Assembly (NCBI GenBank): GCA_007127395.1
Contig: SKZL01000305.1
Location: 1 to 5,458 of the forward strand
Length of the DNA stretch: 5,458 nucleotides
Direction: 5' to 3'
DNA from: Balneolaceae bacterium
GTDB taxonomy: Bacteria; Bacteroidota; Rhodothermia; Balneolales; Balneolaceae
A model generated the notes under the pieces. That model searched no databases. It worked only from the letters and a program-made list of their open reading frames with translations, and was not told the origin of the DNA. The position numbers and the translations under genes are program-made. Below are positions 1-5,458 of the stretch, one piece after another (the first letter of the stretch is position 1; every line of letters starts with the position of its first letter).

Positions 1-720
1 AAGAACTTTAAGTAGTTTAAATAGTGTCTGATTGCAAGTATGTATCAAACCGGTATTTTTGGTTTTGACCACGACACTTTGAGATAGTTCAGACCTGGTT
101 TTGATTAAATCCAGAATCAGATCGGATGGATCAAAAAAGGAGTTCTCGGAGGGGATTGTACTGGATGTTAACGGCTCAAGCTCGTCAAGCATGTCGGACA
201 GTTGGTTAATTCCGGAGAGTGCTTTATCTAAATAGGTAGTCTCTTTTTCACTTTCGATCAACTCTGTAAGCAGATCCATATACCCCAAGATTCCGGTGAG
301 CGGCGACCTGAACCTGTGAAGAATCATCGAAATACAACTTTGTACACCGGCCATTGTTTCTGATCCGGGTAATTCATCCGGATCATTCAAAGTGATTTTT
401 TTGAGTGCCAATCCATTTAGTTCAAAAGCTTTCACATCCATTTTATACCAGTTGTCACGAAAAAAAACAGTCGGATTTTCAGCGAGGTCACTACTGCCGA
501 TGATTGATCTGAAAGATCTGTTTAAAATTGATGAAGCCCCACAATTCTTTCTGATAAAATCATTGACGACCAAAATAGTGTCTGATTTTGAACAAGTTAT
601 AAAGACAGGATTCGATTCGTCTGATATCAATGTTTCCATTGCAGAAAGAAATGAAGAGCTGAATGAAGGCTGTTTCACTTCTGATGCACTGAACGGTATT
701 GGTTGTATAGAGTGTGACAT
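1..720 (-). CDS. Sensor histidine kinase, N-terminal part (PAS-like + HisKA), C-terminus beyond window edge
   Basis: The frame is open for 240 codons from ATG at 720 to the left edge. An in-frame TGA lies upstream (769-771) with no other ATG between, so 720 is the likely start; an in-frame TTG at 732-730 is a weaker option. Residues about 36-110 look like a small PAS-type sensor fold, with a 'NPVFITCSKSDTILVVND' stretch and later 'LNGLALKKITLND'. Residues about 122-182 are a HisKA dimerisation helix pair with H-box H135-R-F-R-S-P140 followed by LTGILGYMDLL. The HATPase domain (N, G1, G2 boxes) would lie beyond the edge. There is no evident transmembrane segment, which suggests a cytoplasmic kinase like FlrB, FleS or NtrB. 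H+1 is Arg, not the usual Glu/Asp. The gene is divergent from a flagellar operon with a sigma-54 promoter, so a role in flagellar gene control is inferred. Family assignment is good; the specific role is tentative. Confidence 0.82.
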   Translation of the reverse strand, partial: MSHSIQPIPFSASEVKQPSFSSSFLSAMETLISDESNPVFITCSKSDTILVVNDFIRKNCGASSILNRSFRSIIGSSDLAENPTVFFRDNWYKMDVKAFELNGLALKKITLNDPDELPGSETMAGVQSCISMILHRFRSPLTGILGYMDLLTELIESEKETTYLDKALSGINQLSDMLDELEPLTSSTIPSENSFFDPSDLILDLIKTRSELSQSVVVKTKNTGLIHTCNQTLFKLLKVL

Positions 721-759
721 TATCCTGGTCAATCGATGAATGATTGTTTCAATTTTCCG

Positions 760-776
760 GATGTTGATTCAACATC
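760..776. promoter_or_regulatory. Perfect 17-bp palindrome, candidate activator/repressor site
   Basis: GATGTTGA-T-TCAACATC has two perfect 8-bp arms around a single central base, and the symmetry stops at both flanks. It is centred about 185 bp upstream of the -24 element of the flgB promoter and about 48 bp upstream of the kinase start codon. Its place fits an enhancer for an NtrC-family activator of sigma-54, or an operator for the kinase gene. There is no run of T after it and it is not at a gene end, so it is not a terminator. The bound protein is unknown. Confidence 0.5.
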
Positions 777-830
777 GTTTAAAGCAATTATCAGCATTGA
801 GGAAATCTTCTTAAGCGTTTTTCCCTGAAA

Positions 831-893
831 AAAGATGATGTGGAAAAATTTGCCTGAGTGGCGGTCAATTATTTCGTTGTGGGAAAGATGATG
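831..893. repeat. 10-bp direct repeat AAAGATGATG (831-840 and 884-893)
   Basis: Two identical copies of AAAGATGATG lie 53 bp apart, start to start, which is close to five helical turns. They are 60-122 bp upstream of the sigma-54 -24 element, in the usual range for activator binding. Ten bases of low-complexity sequence can recur by chance, so the functional reading is speculative. Confidence 0.3.
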
Positions 894-951
894 ATTCCGT
901 TCAGATCTTAAATATCGGCCATTTATAAAAAAAGAGGGTCATTTAGCATGA

Positions 952-967
952 TGGCATAACAATTGCA
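952..967 (+). promoter_or_regulatory. Sigma-54 (RpoN) promoter for the flgB operon
   Basis: The sequence TGGCATAACAATTGCA matches the -24/-12 consensus TGGCAC-N5-TTGCA closely. The invariant GG (953-954) and GC (965-966) are separated by exactly 10 bp, and the only deviation is T for C at the sixth base. Transcription would start near 978, giving a leader of about 54 nt before flgB. Sigma-54 promoters need an ATP-driven enhancer-binding activator, and the neighbouring kinase gene suggests a two-component one. The match and orientation are seen directly; activity is inferred. Confidence 0.85.
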
Positions 968-1031
968 CCTAATAAAAACAGAATTGGAACAGTAGTTTCT
1001 GCAACAAAGTACAACTCAGCCCGATATTCGC

Positions 1032-1376
1032 ATGAAGTTTATTGATAGTAATCACAGTCAGCTGCTAGCCAAAGCGATGGATACCTACACGCTAAGGCAA
1101 AGAGTAACGGCTGCTAACATTGCAAATGCTGATACTCCCGGTTATAACAAAACCTCAGTCAAATTTGAGGATGAACTTCAAAGAGCACAGTTAAAGGGTG
1201 GCGCAAGAGAAATGATGCAGACGAATCCGGTTATTGTTGAATCGGATCAAAAAGTTGTAATTGAGGATGAGTTGCTCGAGATGAGTGATACACAAATACG
1301 GGTAAATGTGGTTACCCGGTCTCTTCGCCACCACTTTGAGTTGTTAAGAAACGGAATTACAGGTGTCAACCGATAG
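1032..1376 (+). CDS. flgB: Flagellar basal-body proximal rod protein FlgB
   Basis: FlgB is a proximal rod subunit, exported by the flagellar type III apparatus and assembled on the FliE/MS-ring base in the periplasm. The product has 114 residues, somewhat shorter than the usual 130 or so. It carries the rod/hook N-terminal signature NIANADTPGY at residues 29-38, followed by KFEDEL. The C-terminal helix, around residues 78-111, has the FlgB-type pattern ending in LRHHFELLRNGITG. The start is supported because the N-terminal helix aligns in length with known FlgB proteins. No Shine-Dalgarno sequence is visible before the ATG. It is the first gene of the operon, downstream of the sigma-54 promoter, and flgC follows after 34 bp. 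The short length reflects a trimmed middle, not a truncated end. There is no signal peptide, as expected for a type III substrate. Confidence 0.95.
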   Translation: MKFIDSNHSQLLAKAMDTYTLRQRVTAANIANADTPGYNKTSVKFEDELQRAQLKGGAREMMQTNPVIVESDQKVVIEDELLEMSDTQIRVNVVTRSLRHHFELLRNGITGVNR

Positions 1377-1410
1377 ACAGGGATCACCAAGCAGATAAAA
1401 AACAAACGCC

Positions 1411-1893
1411 ATGCTGCCAGACAGAATTTTTTCAACATTTCAAACCGCTTCTCAGGGGCTGGCTGTCCAGCGGGAGAAGATTAGTGTTGCGTCCAGAAAT
1501 ATTGCAAATGCCGGTACATCTGCGCCATCAGGTTCACCGGATGCATATAGGCCGAAAACTGTGCAGACCACAGCTCCTTCAAGGGATAATTTCAGGCAAT
1601 TGCTACTAGAGAGTGTAGGAAATGTCAACAGAAACAATCCGACTCAGTTCAATAATGCGGGAGATAAGATTGGTGGTTTGGGTCCGGAGTTCAGGGTGAC
1701 GGAAGAGGATAAGTTTAGAATGGAGTATGATCCAAACCATCCTGATGCAGATGAAAATGGCATGGTAAGGTATCCGGATATCGATATGATCCGTGAAATG
1801 ACCCGGATGATGAGTGCAACAAGATTATATGAGGCCAATTTGAGTGCCATTGAAGCAGAAAAAGAAATTATTAAACGATCACTGGAGATTTAG
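1411..1893 (+). CDS. flgC: Flagellar basal-body rod protein FlgC
   Basis: FlgC is the second proximal rod protein and stacks with FlgB and FlgF between the MS ring and the distal rod. The product has 160 residues, in the upper normal range. The rod-family N-terminal motif appears as SRNIANAGT at residues 28-36. The FlgC hallmark YDPNHPDADENGMVRYPDI occupies 106-124. The C-terminal coiled-coil helix (126-158) has the typical SATRLYEANLSAIEAEKEII pattern. The usual 'NIANxxT' is followed here by a Ser/Pro/Gly-rich stretch (SAPSGSPDAYRP), a common FlgC variation. The upstream region is A-rich without a Shine-Dalgarno match. The downstream small gene starts 3 bp after the stop, so the two are likely translationally coupled. 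Assignment is firm. Confidence 0.96.
   Translation: MLPDRIFSTFQTASQGLAVQREKISVASRNIANAGTSAPSGSPDAYRPKTVQTTAPSRDNFRQLLLESVGNVNRNNPTQFNNAGDKIGGLGPEFRVTEEDKFRMEYDPNHPDADENGMVRYPDIDMIREMTRMMSATRLYEANLSAIEAEKEIIKRSLEI
1884..1887 (+). promoter_or_regulatory. Shine-Dalgarno GGAG for the 75-codon gene
   Basis: GGAG ends 9 bases before the ATG at 1897 and lies just inside the end of flgC. It is one of only two good Shine-Dalgarno matches in the window, and it supports real translation of the small gene from this start. Confidence 0.45.
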
Positions 1894-1896
1894 AAC

Positions 1897-2124
1897 ATGA
1901 ATATTGATTCAATTCATCTACAACAGACAGAGCGAATTGCACAGAACAGTGCCTTAAGAAAAGCGGCAGTCTCTCCTTCACCTCCCAATCTGTCCAGGGA
2001 TGAGTCTGAAATGATTCAAAAGAATTTTGCAGCTTCAAAACCGATCGCATCCTACAATGTGCAGGGGGAAATGCATAAGAGCAGCTTTTTTGATCGCGGG
2101 TTGAACATCGACACAAGGGTATAG
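1897..2124 (+). CDS. Small unrecognised protein encoded between flgC and fliE
   Basis: I do not recognise this 75-residue product. It starts 3 bp after flgC, has a GGAG at suitable spacing, and ends 21 bp before fliE, so it is very probably a cotranscribed gene. The N-terminal 22 residues are polar and could form a helix (HLQQTERIAQNSALRKA). A Ser/Pro linker follows (SPSPPN, 26-31), then an acidic-start helix (SRDESEMIQKNF, 33-44). The C-terminal part, SYNVQGEMHKSSFFDRGLNIDTRV, is cut here into SYNVQGEMHK and SSFFDRGLNIDTRV and may form short strands. There is no signal peptide, transmembrane segment or cysteine. A soluble basal-body assembly factor, export chaperone or minor rod-associated protein are possibilities suggested by position only. 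From memory, unverified, small genes in flagellar loci of other phyla end with a similar G-x-x-h-D-x-R tail. Confidence 0.7.
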   Translation: MNIDSIHLQQTERIAQNSALRKAAVSPSPPNLSRDESEMIQKNFAASKPIASYNVQGEMHKSSFFDRGLNIDTRV

Positions 2125-2145
2125 AAAAAGTTAAATCATAATAAT

Positions 2146-2565
2146 ATGATAGGGTCAATAGCAAATATAGCCGGTATTCAGCAACTGCAAGGGGGCGATC
2201 TCAATACGGGTATGCGCCAGCTTGGTAATATTGGAACGGGGCCACAACAAGGCAGAACAGTGAGCCCGGAAGAGTTAAGAGGTTTAGGCGGTGTAGAGAA
2301 TGGCACCGGAATGGGTGTCCGCCAATTGCGGCACATCAGTTCAGGGGAATCTTTTGCGGATATGCTTGGTCGAGCAGTTGGCAGTGTGGATGAGGCGATG
2401 AAAGAGTCTGACCGTCAGATTGAGGATTTTATAGCAGGAAAAACAGATAACGTACATGATGTGATGATATCAATGCAGCGTGCTCAACTCAGTTTTCAGA
2501 TGATGGTTGAGATACGAAATAAGGCCATTGAGGCATATCACGAAATAAGCAGAATGCAAATCTGA
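2146..2565 (+). CDS. fliE: Flagellar hook-basal body complex protein FliE, with Gly-rich N-terminal insertion
   Basis: FliE is the adaptor between the MS ring and the proximal rod and an early type III export substrate. The product has 139 residues against roughly 100-110 for most FliE proteins. Residues 67-139 are the conserved region: SFADMLGRAVGSVDEAMKES, then DNVHDVMISMQRAQLSFQMM and VEIRNKAIEAYHEISRMQI, a textbook FliE C-terminus. The N-terminus MIGSIANIAGIQQLQ resembles the normal FliE start, so the extra length is an insertion at about 17-66, rich in Gly, Gln and Arg. That insertion contains two related segments, GMRQLGNIGTG (22-32) and GVRQLRHISSG (57-67). There is no Shine-Dalgarno sequence. 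fliF follows after 10 bp. The function is secure; the role of the insertion is unknown. Confidence 0.94.
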   Translation: MIGSIANIAGIQQLQGGDLNTGMRQLGNIGTGPQQGRTVSPEELRGLGGVENGTGMGVRQLRHISSGESFADMLGRAVGSVDEAMKESDRQIEDFIAGKTDNVHDVMISMQRAQLSFQMMVEIRNKAIEAYHEISRMQI

Positions 2566-2575
2566 GAGTATCTAA

Positions 2576-4228
2576 ATGAGTAATTTGACAGAAAATTTTC
2601 AAGAGTTTTTCGGGCCGTTAAGCCCGGCACAAAGAACCATGTTTGTCGGGCTGGTCGCTTCCATCTTTATCTTTGTTGGTATCATCTTTTACTGGGCGCT
2701 GAAACCGGATTACACTCTTCTATTTGGCTCTCTTGATCCTGATACAGCTACAGAACTGGTAGAGGAATTGGAAACAAAGGGTATCAAATATCAGCTGCAA
2801 AATAGCGGCCGATCAATTTATGTCCCCAGTTCTAAAGTCCATGAACTGCGCATGCAGATGGCTACAACCGGGCGAATGCACACTGATATTAAGGGATATG
2901 AGCTGTTTGATGAAAATTCGCTCGGCATGACCGATTTTATGCAACAGGTCAATAAAAAGAGGGCACTCGAGGGTGAACTTGCAAGATCGATCAGCAGCCT
3001 CAATCAGGTGGAACATGCACGGGTACATCTGGTACTTCCGGAAAGGACCCCTTTCCAAAATTCATCAGTGGAAGCCTCTGCTTCGGTAATTTTGAACCTC
3101 AAAAGCAGTCAAAGATTACAACAGGAGCAGGTTGAAGGGATTACTGCTCTGATTGCCGGTAGTGTGGATGGTTTGAACCCCGAAGCTGTAGTTGTTTTGG
3201 ATCAGGCCGGTAACAGGCTTACGGATGGCATTCAGTCACAGTCCGATTTTGCGTCAGGAAACCTGCAGATGCAACTCAGGCAAAATGTGGAGTCTTATCT
3301 GACAGATCGGGCTCAAACTATGCTCGATCGTGCACTTGGGCCGGGAAACAGTCTGCTTAGAGTCTCTGTAGAGCACGATTTTGACCGTTTGATACGTGAA
3401 TCGGATTTGATCGACCCTGACAGCAGAACGATCATTTCTGAAGAACGACGATCAGATCAAACTACAGATGAAACCTCTCAACAAGTTCCATTTGATGAAT
3501 TCACACCTGTCAATCAACGCGGGCAGACATCAGTGATTAGTAACAGAATGAATGAATCTGTAACACAGGTCAGAAATTATGAAGTCAATACAACACGAGA
3601 GATCTTTGAGAAGTCACAGGGAGAATTGAAACGAATCTCGGCATCCGTTCTACTGAATCATAAACAGACAATGCAAGAGAATGAAAACGGTGAAATGGTA
3701 CTTGTCAGCGAACCCTATACAGCAGAGGAAGTAAATGAATTCCGTGAAGTGGTGAGAGTAGCTCTGGGCATTCAGCCGGTCAGGGGAGATGAACTAACGA
3801 TTACACAGATTCAATTCTTTGATCCGCTGGCAAATGATTATCAGGGATTATATGTCACTCAACCCACACCATGGAGTGAAATAATCAGATGGGGTATCAT
3901 TTTGATCACATTTTTAGTCATCATCTTCCTGGTGAATGGTATCCGAAAACGAATGGATATGGGTGAATCTGTGCTGACTGTCAGTGAACTGCCATCCGGA
4001 AATTCGGATACAGTAGCACTTCCGGTTTCAGAGGGTGGAGAACGACCGGATGATATGACAGAAGAGGAGTATGAAGATTTTATCGACAAAAAATTGTCAG
4101 GAAAGGCGAAAAAGCAGCTTGAACAGAAAGCATATGTGCTGGAAGAGATCAAGGATTTCGTGGAACTGAAACCTAATGAAGCTGCACAGGTAGTGCGTGC
4201 TGTCATGTCAAACTCTGAGGCTAAATAA
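2576..4228 (+). CDS. fliF: Flagellar MS-ring protein FliF
   Basis: FliF forms the MS ring in the inner membrane, the platform for the export gate, rod and rotor. The 550-residue length is normal for the family. There is a membrane segment at about 22-41 (MFVGLVASIFIFVGIIFYWA) and a second at about 437-456, followed by the basic stop RKRM. Between them lie the periplasmic ring-building motifs: RBM1 at about 45-105, RBM2 at about 120-215 with the hallmark RVHLVLPERTPF at 149-160, and RBM3 at about 228-420, interrupted by the polar beta-collar region at about 280-330. The cytoplasmic tail has an acidic stretch (EGGERPDDMTEEEYEDF) and ends with a FliG-binding helix pair at about 512-545 (ELKPNEAAQVVRAVM). 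fliG begins 5 bp after the stop, so coupled synthesis of the binding partners is likely. Nothing is missing or broken. Confidence 0.97.
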   Translation: MSNLTENFQEFFGPLSPAQRTMFVGLVASIFIFVGIIFYWALKPDYTLLFGSLDPDTATELVEELETKGIKYQLQNSGRSIYVPSSKVHELRMQMATTGRMHTDIKGYELFDENSLGMTDFMQQVNKKRALEGELARSISSLNQVEHARVHLVLPERTPFQNSSVEASASVILNLKSSQRLQQEQVEGITALIAGSVDGLNPEAVVVLDQAGNRLTDGIQSQSDFASGNLQMQLRQNVESYLTDRAQTMLDRALGPGNSLLRVSVEHDFDRLIRESDLIDPDSRTIISEERRSDQTTDETSQQVPFDEFTPVNQRGQTSVISNRMNESVTQVRNYEVNTTREIFEKSQGELKRISASVLLNHKQTMQENENGEMVLVSEPYTAEEVNEFREVVRVALGIQPVRGDELTITQIQFFDPLANDYQGLYVTQPTPWSEIIRWGIILITFLVIIFLVNGIRKRMDMGESVLTVSELPSGNSDTVALPVSEGGERPDDMTEEEYEDFIDKKLSGKAKKQLEQKAYVLEEIKDFVELKPNEAAQVVRAVMSNSEAK

Positions 4229-4233
4229 GTAAT

Positions 4234-5277
4234 ATGGCACCGGTAACAAAGAAAAAAGCGAGTGAAATTAAAGATGTCAGTGAAATGTCAGGTGCACAAA
4301 AAGCAGCCGTATTTGTGATCACTGTGGGTGCCAAGACCGCATCTGAGATGTTGAAATCCCTGAGTGAAAAGGAGGTTGAGGATATAACCCTGGAGATTGC
4401 AAAAATGCGCAATATCAAGCCTGAGATAGTTGATGGGGTTCTGAAAGAGTATTACCAGATGATGGAGGCAAAACGTTATATCCTGGAGGGTGGTATTGAG
4501 TATGCTGAGGAGATTCTAAGGAAAATGGGTAGAAACCCAAATTCAGAGAATGTTTTAAAGAAGTTGAAAGCCCAGTCCGGGACCTCAGTATTTGATGAGT
4601 TTCAGGAGACGAAAATTATGCAGATAGCAAACTTTATTCAGGCTGAACAACCACAGGTAGCAGCACTCATATTTTCTCAATTGCATACGGATAAATCAGC
4701 TGAAATTTTAAGCTATCTGCCGGAAGATGATCAGGCAGAAATTATCTATAGGCTTGCATCTATGGACAAAATATCAATAGAGGTCATTCATGAAATTGAA
4801 GAAGTTATTAAGGAACATATGGGTGGACTCGATACAATGGGTGATCGCGTGAAGAGCGGTACAGCAACGGTTGCACAGATATTAAACGAAGCGGATATTA
4901 CCGTAGAACGCCATGTTCTTGAGAAAATTCAAGAGAGGGATCCGCAAATGGCATTTGATATCAAAGAACAGATGTTCCTGTTCGAGGATATTCTTCACTT
5001 CAATGACCGAACGGTTCAGCTCATCATTAATGAGATGGAGAAAACGGATCTGGTCATGGGTCTCAAAGGTGTTGCTGAAGAGCTGTCCAATAAGTTCCTC
5101 GGCAATATGTCGACACGTGCGGCTGATATGCTTCGGGAAGATATGGAAGCCCTTGGCCCTGTTCCACTGAAGGATGTAAAAGATGCACAGCAAAGGATTA
5201 TCAGAAAGATCAAGGAGCTTGAAGAAGATGGGCAAATTACAACGCGTAAAATGGATGAAGAAGAGATCGTGGAGTAA
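4234..5277 (+). CDS. fliG: Flagellar motor switch protein FliG
   Basis: FliG is the rotor protein of the C ring; it binds FliF at its N-terminus, FliM in the middle, and the stator MotA at its C-terminus to generate torque. The 347 residues are close to the usual 330-350, with a short Lys-rich N-terminal extension. The N domain (about 18-110) begins SGAQKAAVFVITVG. The middle domain (about 115-200) has the FliM-binding EHPQ-type motif as EQPQ (138-141). The C domain has the hinge motif MFLF (247-250), followed by EDI, and the torque helix around 278-311. By alignment to the E. coli residues recalled from the literature, K278, R295, E302 and D303 correspond to K264, R281, D288 and D289, whereas R297 is replaced by Pro311. 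fliH starts 5 bp downstream. Confidence 0.97.
   Translation: MAPVTKKKASEIKDVSEMSGAQKAAVFVITVGAKTASEMLKSLSEKEVEDITLEIAKMRNIKPEIVDGVLKEYYQMMEAKRYILEGGIEYAEEILRKMGRNPNSENVLKKLKAQSGTSVFDEFQETKIMQIANFIQAEQPQVAALIFSQLHTDKSAEILSYLPEDDQAEIIYRLASMDKISIEVIHEIEEVIKEHMGGLDTMGDRVKSGTATVAQILNEADITVERHVLEKIQERDPQMAFDIKEQMFLFEDILHFNDRTVQLIINEMEKTDLVMGLKGVAEELSNKFLGNMSTRAADMLREDMEALGPVPLKDVKDAQQRIIRKIKELEEDGQITTRKMDEEEIVE
5271..5274 (+). promoter_or_regulatory. Shine-Dalgarno GGAG for fliH
   Basis: GGAG lies 8 bases before the fliH ATG and directly before the fliG stop codon. This supports the chosen fliH start and coupling with fliG. Confidence 0.45.
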
Positions 5278-5282
5278 TCAAT

Positions 5283-5458
5283 ATGAGCTTTTACAAGATT
5301 ATCGACAACGAGAGAATTACCTGGGATCAGAAAGATAGTGCCAAGCTGGATTATCGCATGATTTTTGAAGACCATGATGCTGAAAAAGAGAAAAAGATCA
5401 AGGAGAAGAAGAAAGAGGAAATCCGGGAAATTCTGAAAGAGAATGATGCAGAATGGGA
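5283..5458 (+). CDS. fliH: Probable FliH, flagellar export ATPase regulator, N-terminal part
   Basis: The frame opens with ATG 5 bp after fliG and stays open for 58 codons to the window edge. FliH binds the ATPase FliI and docks it to the export apparatus and C ring. The visible part begins MSFYKIIDNERITWDQKD and then becomes an extremely charged helix rich in Lys and Glu from residue 33 on, as in the coiled-coil N-terminal region of many FliH proteins. Trp14 could play the part of the N-terminal Trp residues that bind FliN/FliM in Salmonella FliH; this is inference. No conserved FliH core domain is in view, so the call leans on gene order (fliF-fliG-fliH-fliI is the usual arrangement) and composition. 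A different small coiled-coil protein cannot be excluded. Confidence 0.75.
   Translation, partial: MSFYKIIDNERITWDQKDSAKLDYRMIFEDHDAEKEKKIKEKKKEEIREILKENDAEW

Larger units (their letters stand above)
721..1031. other. Divergent intergenic regulatory region between kinase gene and flgB
   Basis: This 311-bp stretch separates the two divergent genes. It holds a perfect 17-bp palindrome (760-776), a 10-bp direct repeat (831-840 and 884-893), A/T-rich tracts, and a sigma-54-type promoter (952-967). Downstream of the promoter is a leader of about 54 nt without a visible hairpin or Shine-Dalgarno sequence. I found no credible gene or RNA in it. The only + strand reading frame of note is 30 codons (736-828), which looks fortuitous. 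Confidence 0.75.

Noticed and set aside
392..739. 115-codon + strand reading frame over the kinase region
   Set aside because: It overlaps in antisense the 240-codon - strand frame, which has clear HisKA and PAS-like sequence; its own product has no recognisable pattern.
736..828. 30-codon + strand reading frame starting ATG in the intergenic region
   Set aside because: No Shine-Dalgarno sequence, it lies upstream of the sigma-54 promoter, and it covers the palindrome; length is within chance expectation.
818..848. Inverted repeat TTTTTCC ... GGAAAAA with a 17-nt loop
   Set aside because: A/T-rich 7-bp arms with a long loop, not at a gene end and not followed by a T-run; not convincing as a terminator or operator.
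852..862. GCC-TGAGT-GGC short dyad about 95 bp upstream of the -24 element, considered as an NtrC-like site
   Set aside because: Arms of only 3 bp; does not match the TGCAC-type NtrC consensus well enough.
1377..1410. Gap between flgB and flgC considered for an internal promoter or terminator
   Set aside because: Only 34 bp, with no -24/-12 or other promoter-like pair and no hairpin.
1871..2164. 97-codon - strand frame opposite the 75-codon gene
   Set aside because: It is longer than the + strand gene but runs against the operon and overlaps the ends of flgC and fliE; it is better read as an antisense shadow.
4882..5375. Long antisense and alternate-frame reading frames over fliG and fliH
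   Set aside because: They lie wholly within strongly supported flagellar genes and have no independent start signals or recognisable products.

Overview
This window holds the start of a flagellar basal-body operon on the + strand, with a divergently oriented sensor histidine kinase gene on the - strand to its left. The kinase gene runs off the left edge and the last flagellar gene (fliH) runs off the right edge. GC content is moderate, by eye in the low-to-mid 40s percent. The rod and MS-ring proteins are clear Gram-negative-type flagellar proteins. Several genes (flgB, flgC, fliE) lack any convincing Shine-Dalgarno sequence, as in much of the Bacteroidota/FCB assemblage. With the protein style, this suggests a motile member of that group, perhaps Balneolota or Rhodothermota. 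That placement is an impression and is not demonstrated.

Layout: (1) 1-720, - strand: the N-terminal 240 codons of a PAS-like/HisKA histidine kinase, with its ATPase domain outside the window. (2) 721-1031: an intergenic region with a perfect 17-bp palindrome (760-776), a 10-bp direct repeat about 53 bp apart, and a near-consensus sigma-54 promoter (-24 GG and -12 GC exactly 10 bp apart) about 65 bp before flgB. (3) 1032-2565: flgB, flgC, an unrecognised 75-codon gene, and fliE with an unusual Gly-rich N-terminal segment. (4) 2576-5458: fliF, fliG and the start of fliH, with gaps of 5 bp between them.

How they fit: FlgB and FlgC form the proximal rod, FliE joins the rod to the FliF MS ring, FliG is the rotor/switch protein docked on the FliF C-terminus, and FliH belongs to the export ATPase complex. 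Together they form an early-assembly transcription unit. A sigma-54 promoter next to an FlrB/FleS/NtrB-like kinase suggests that the operon is switched on by a two-component sigma-54 activator, as in Vibrio, Pseudomonas or Campylobacter. The activator itself is not in the window.

I see no mobile element, CRISPR array, RNA gene or defence system. The least explained parts are the small gene between flgC and fliE, the upstream palindrome, and the non-canonical H-box of the kinase.
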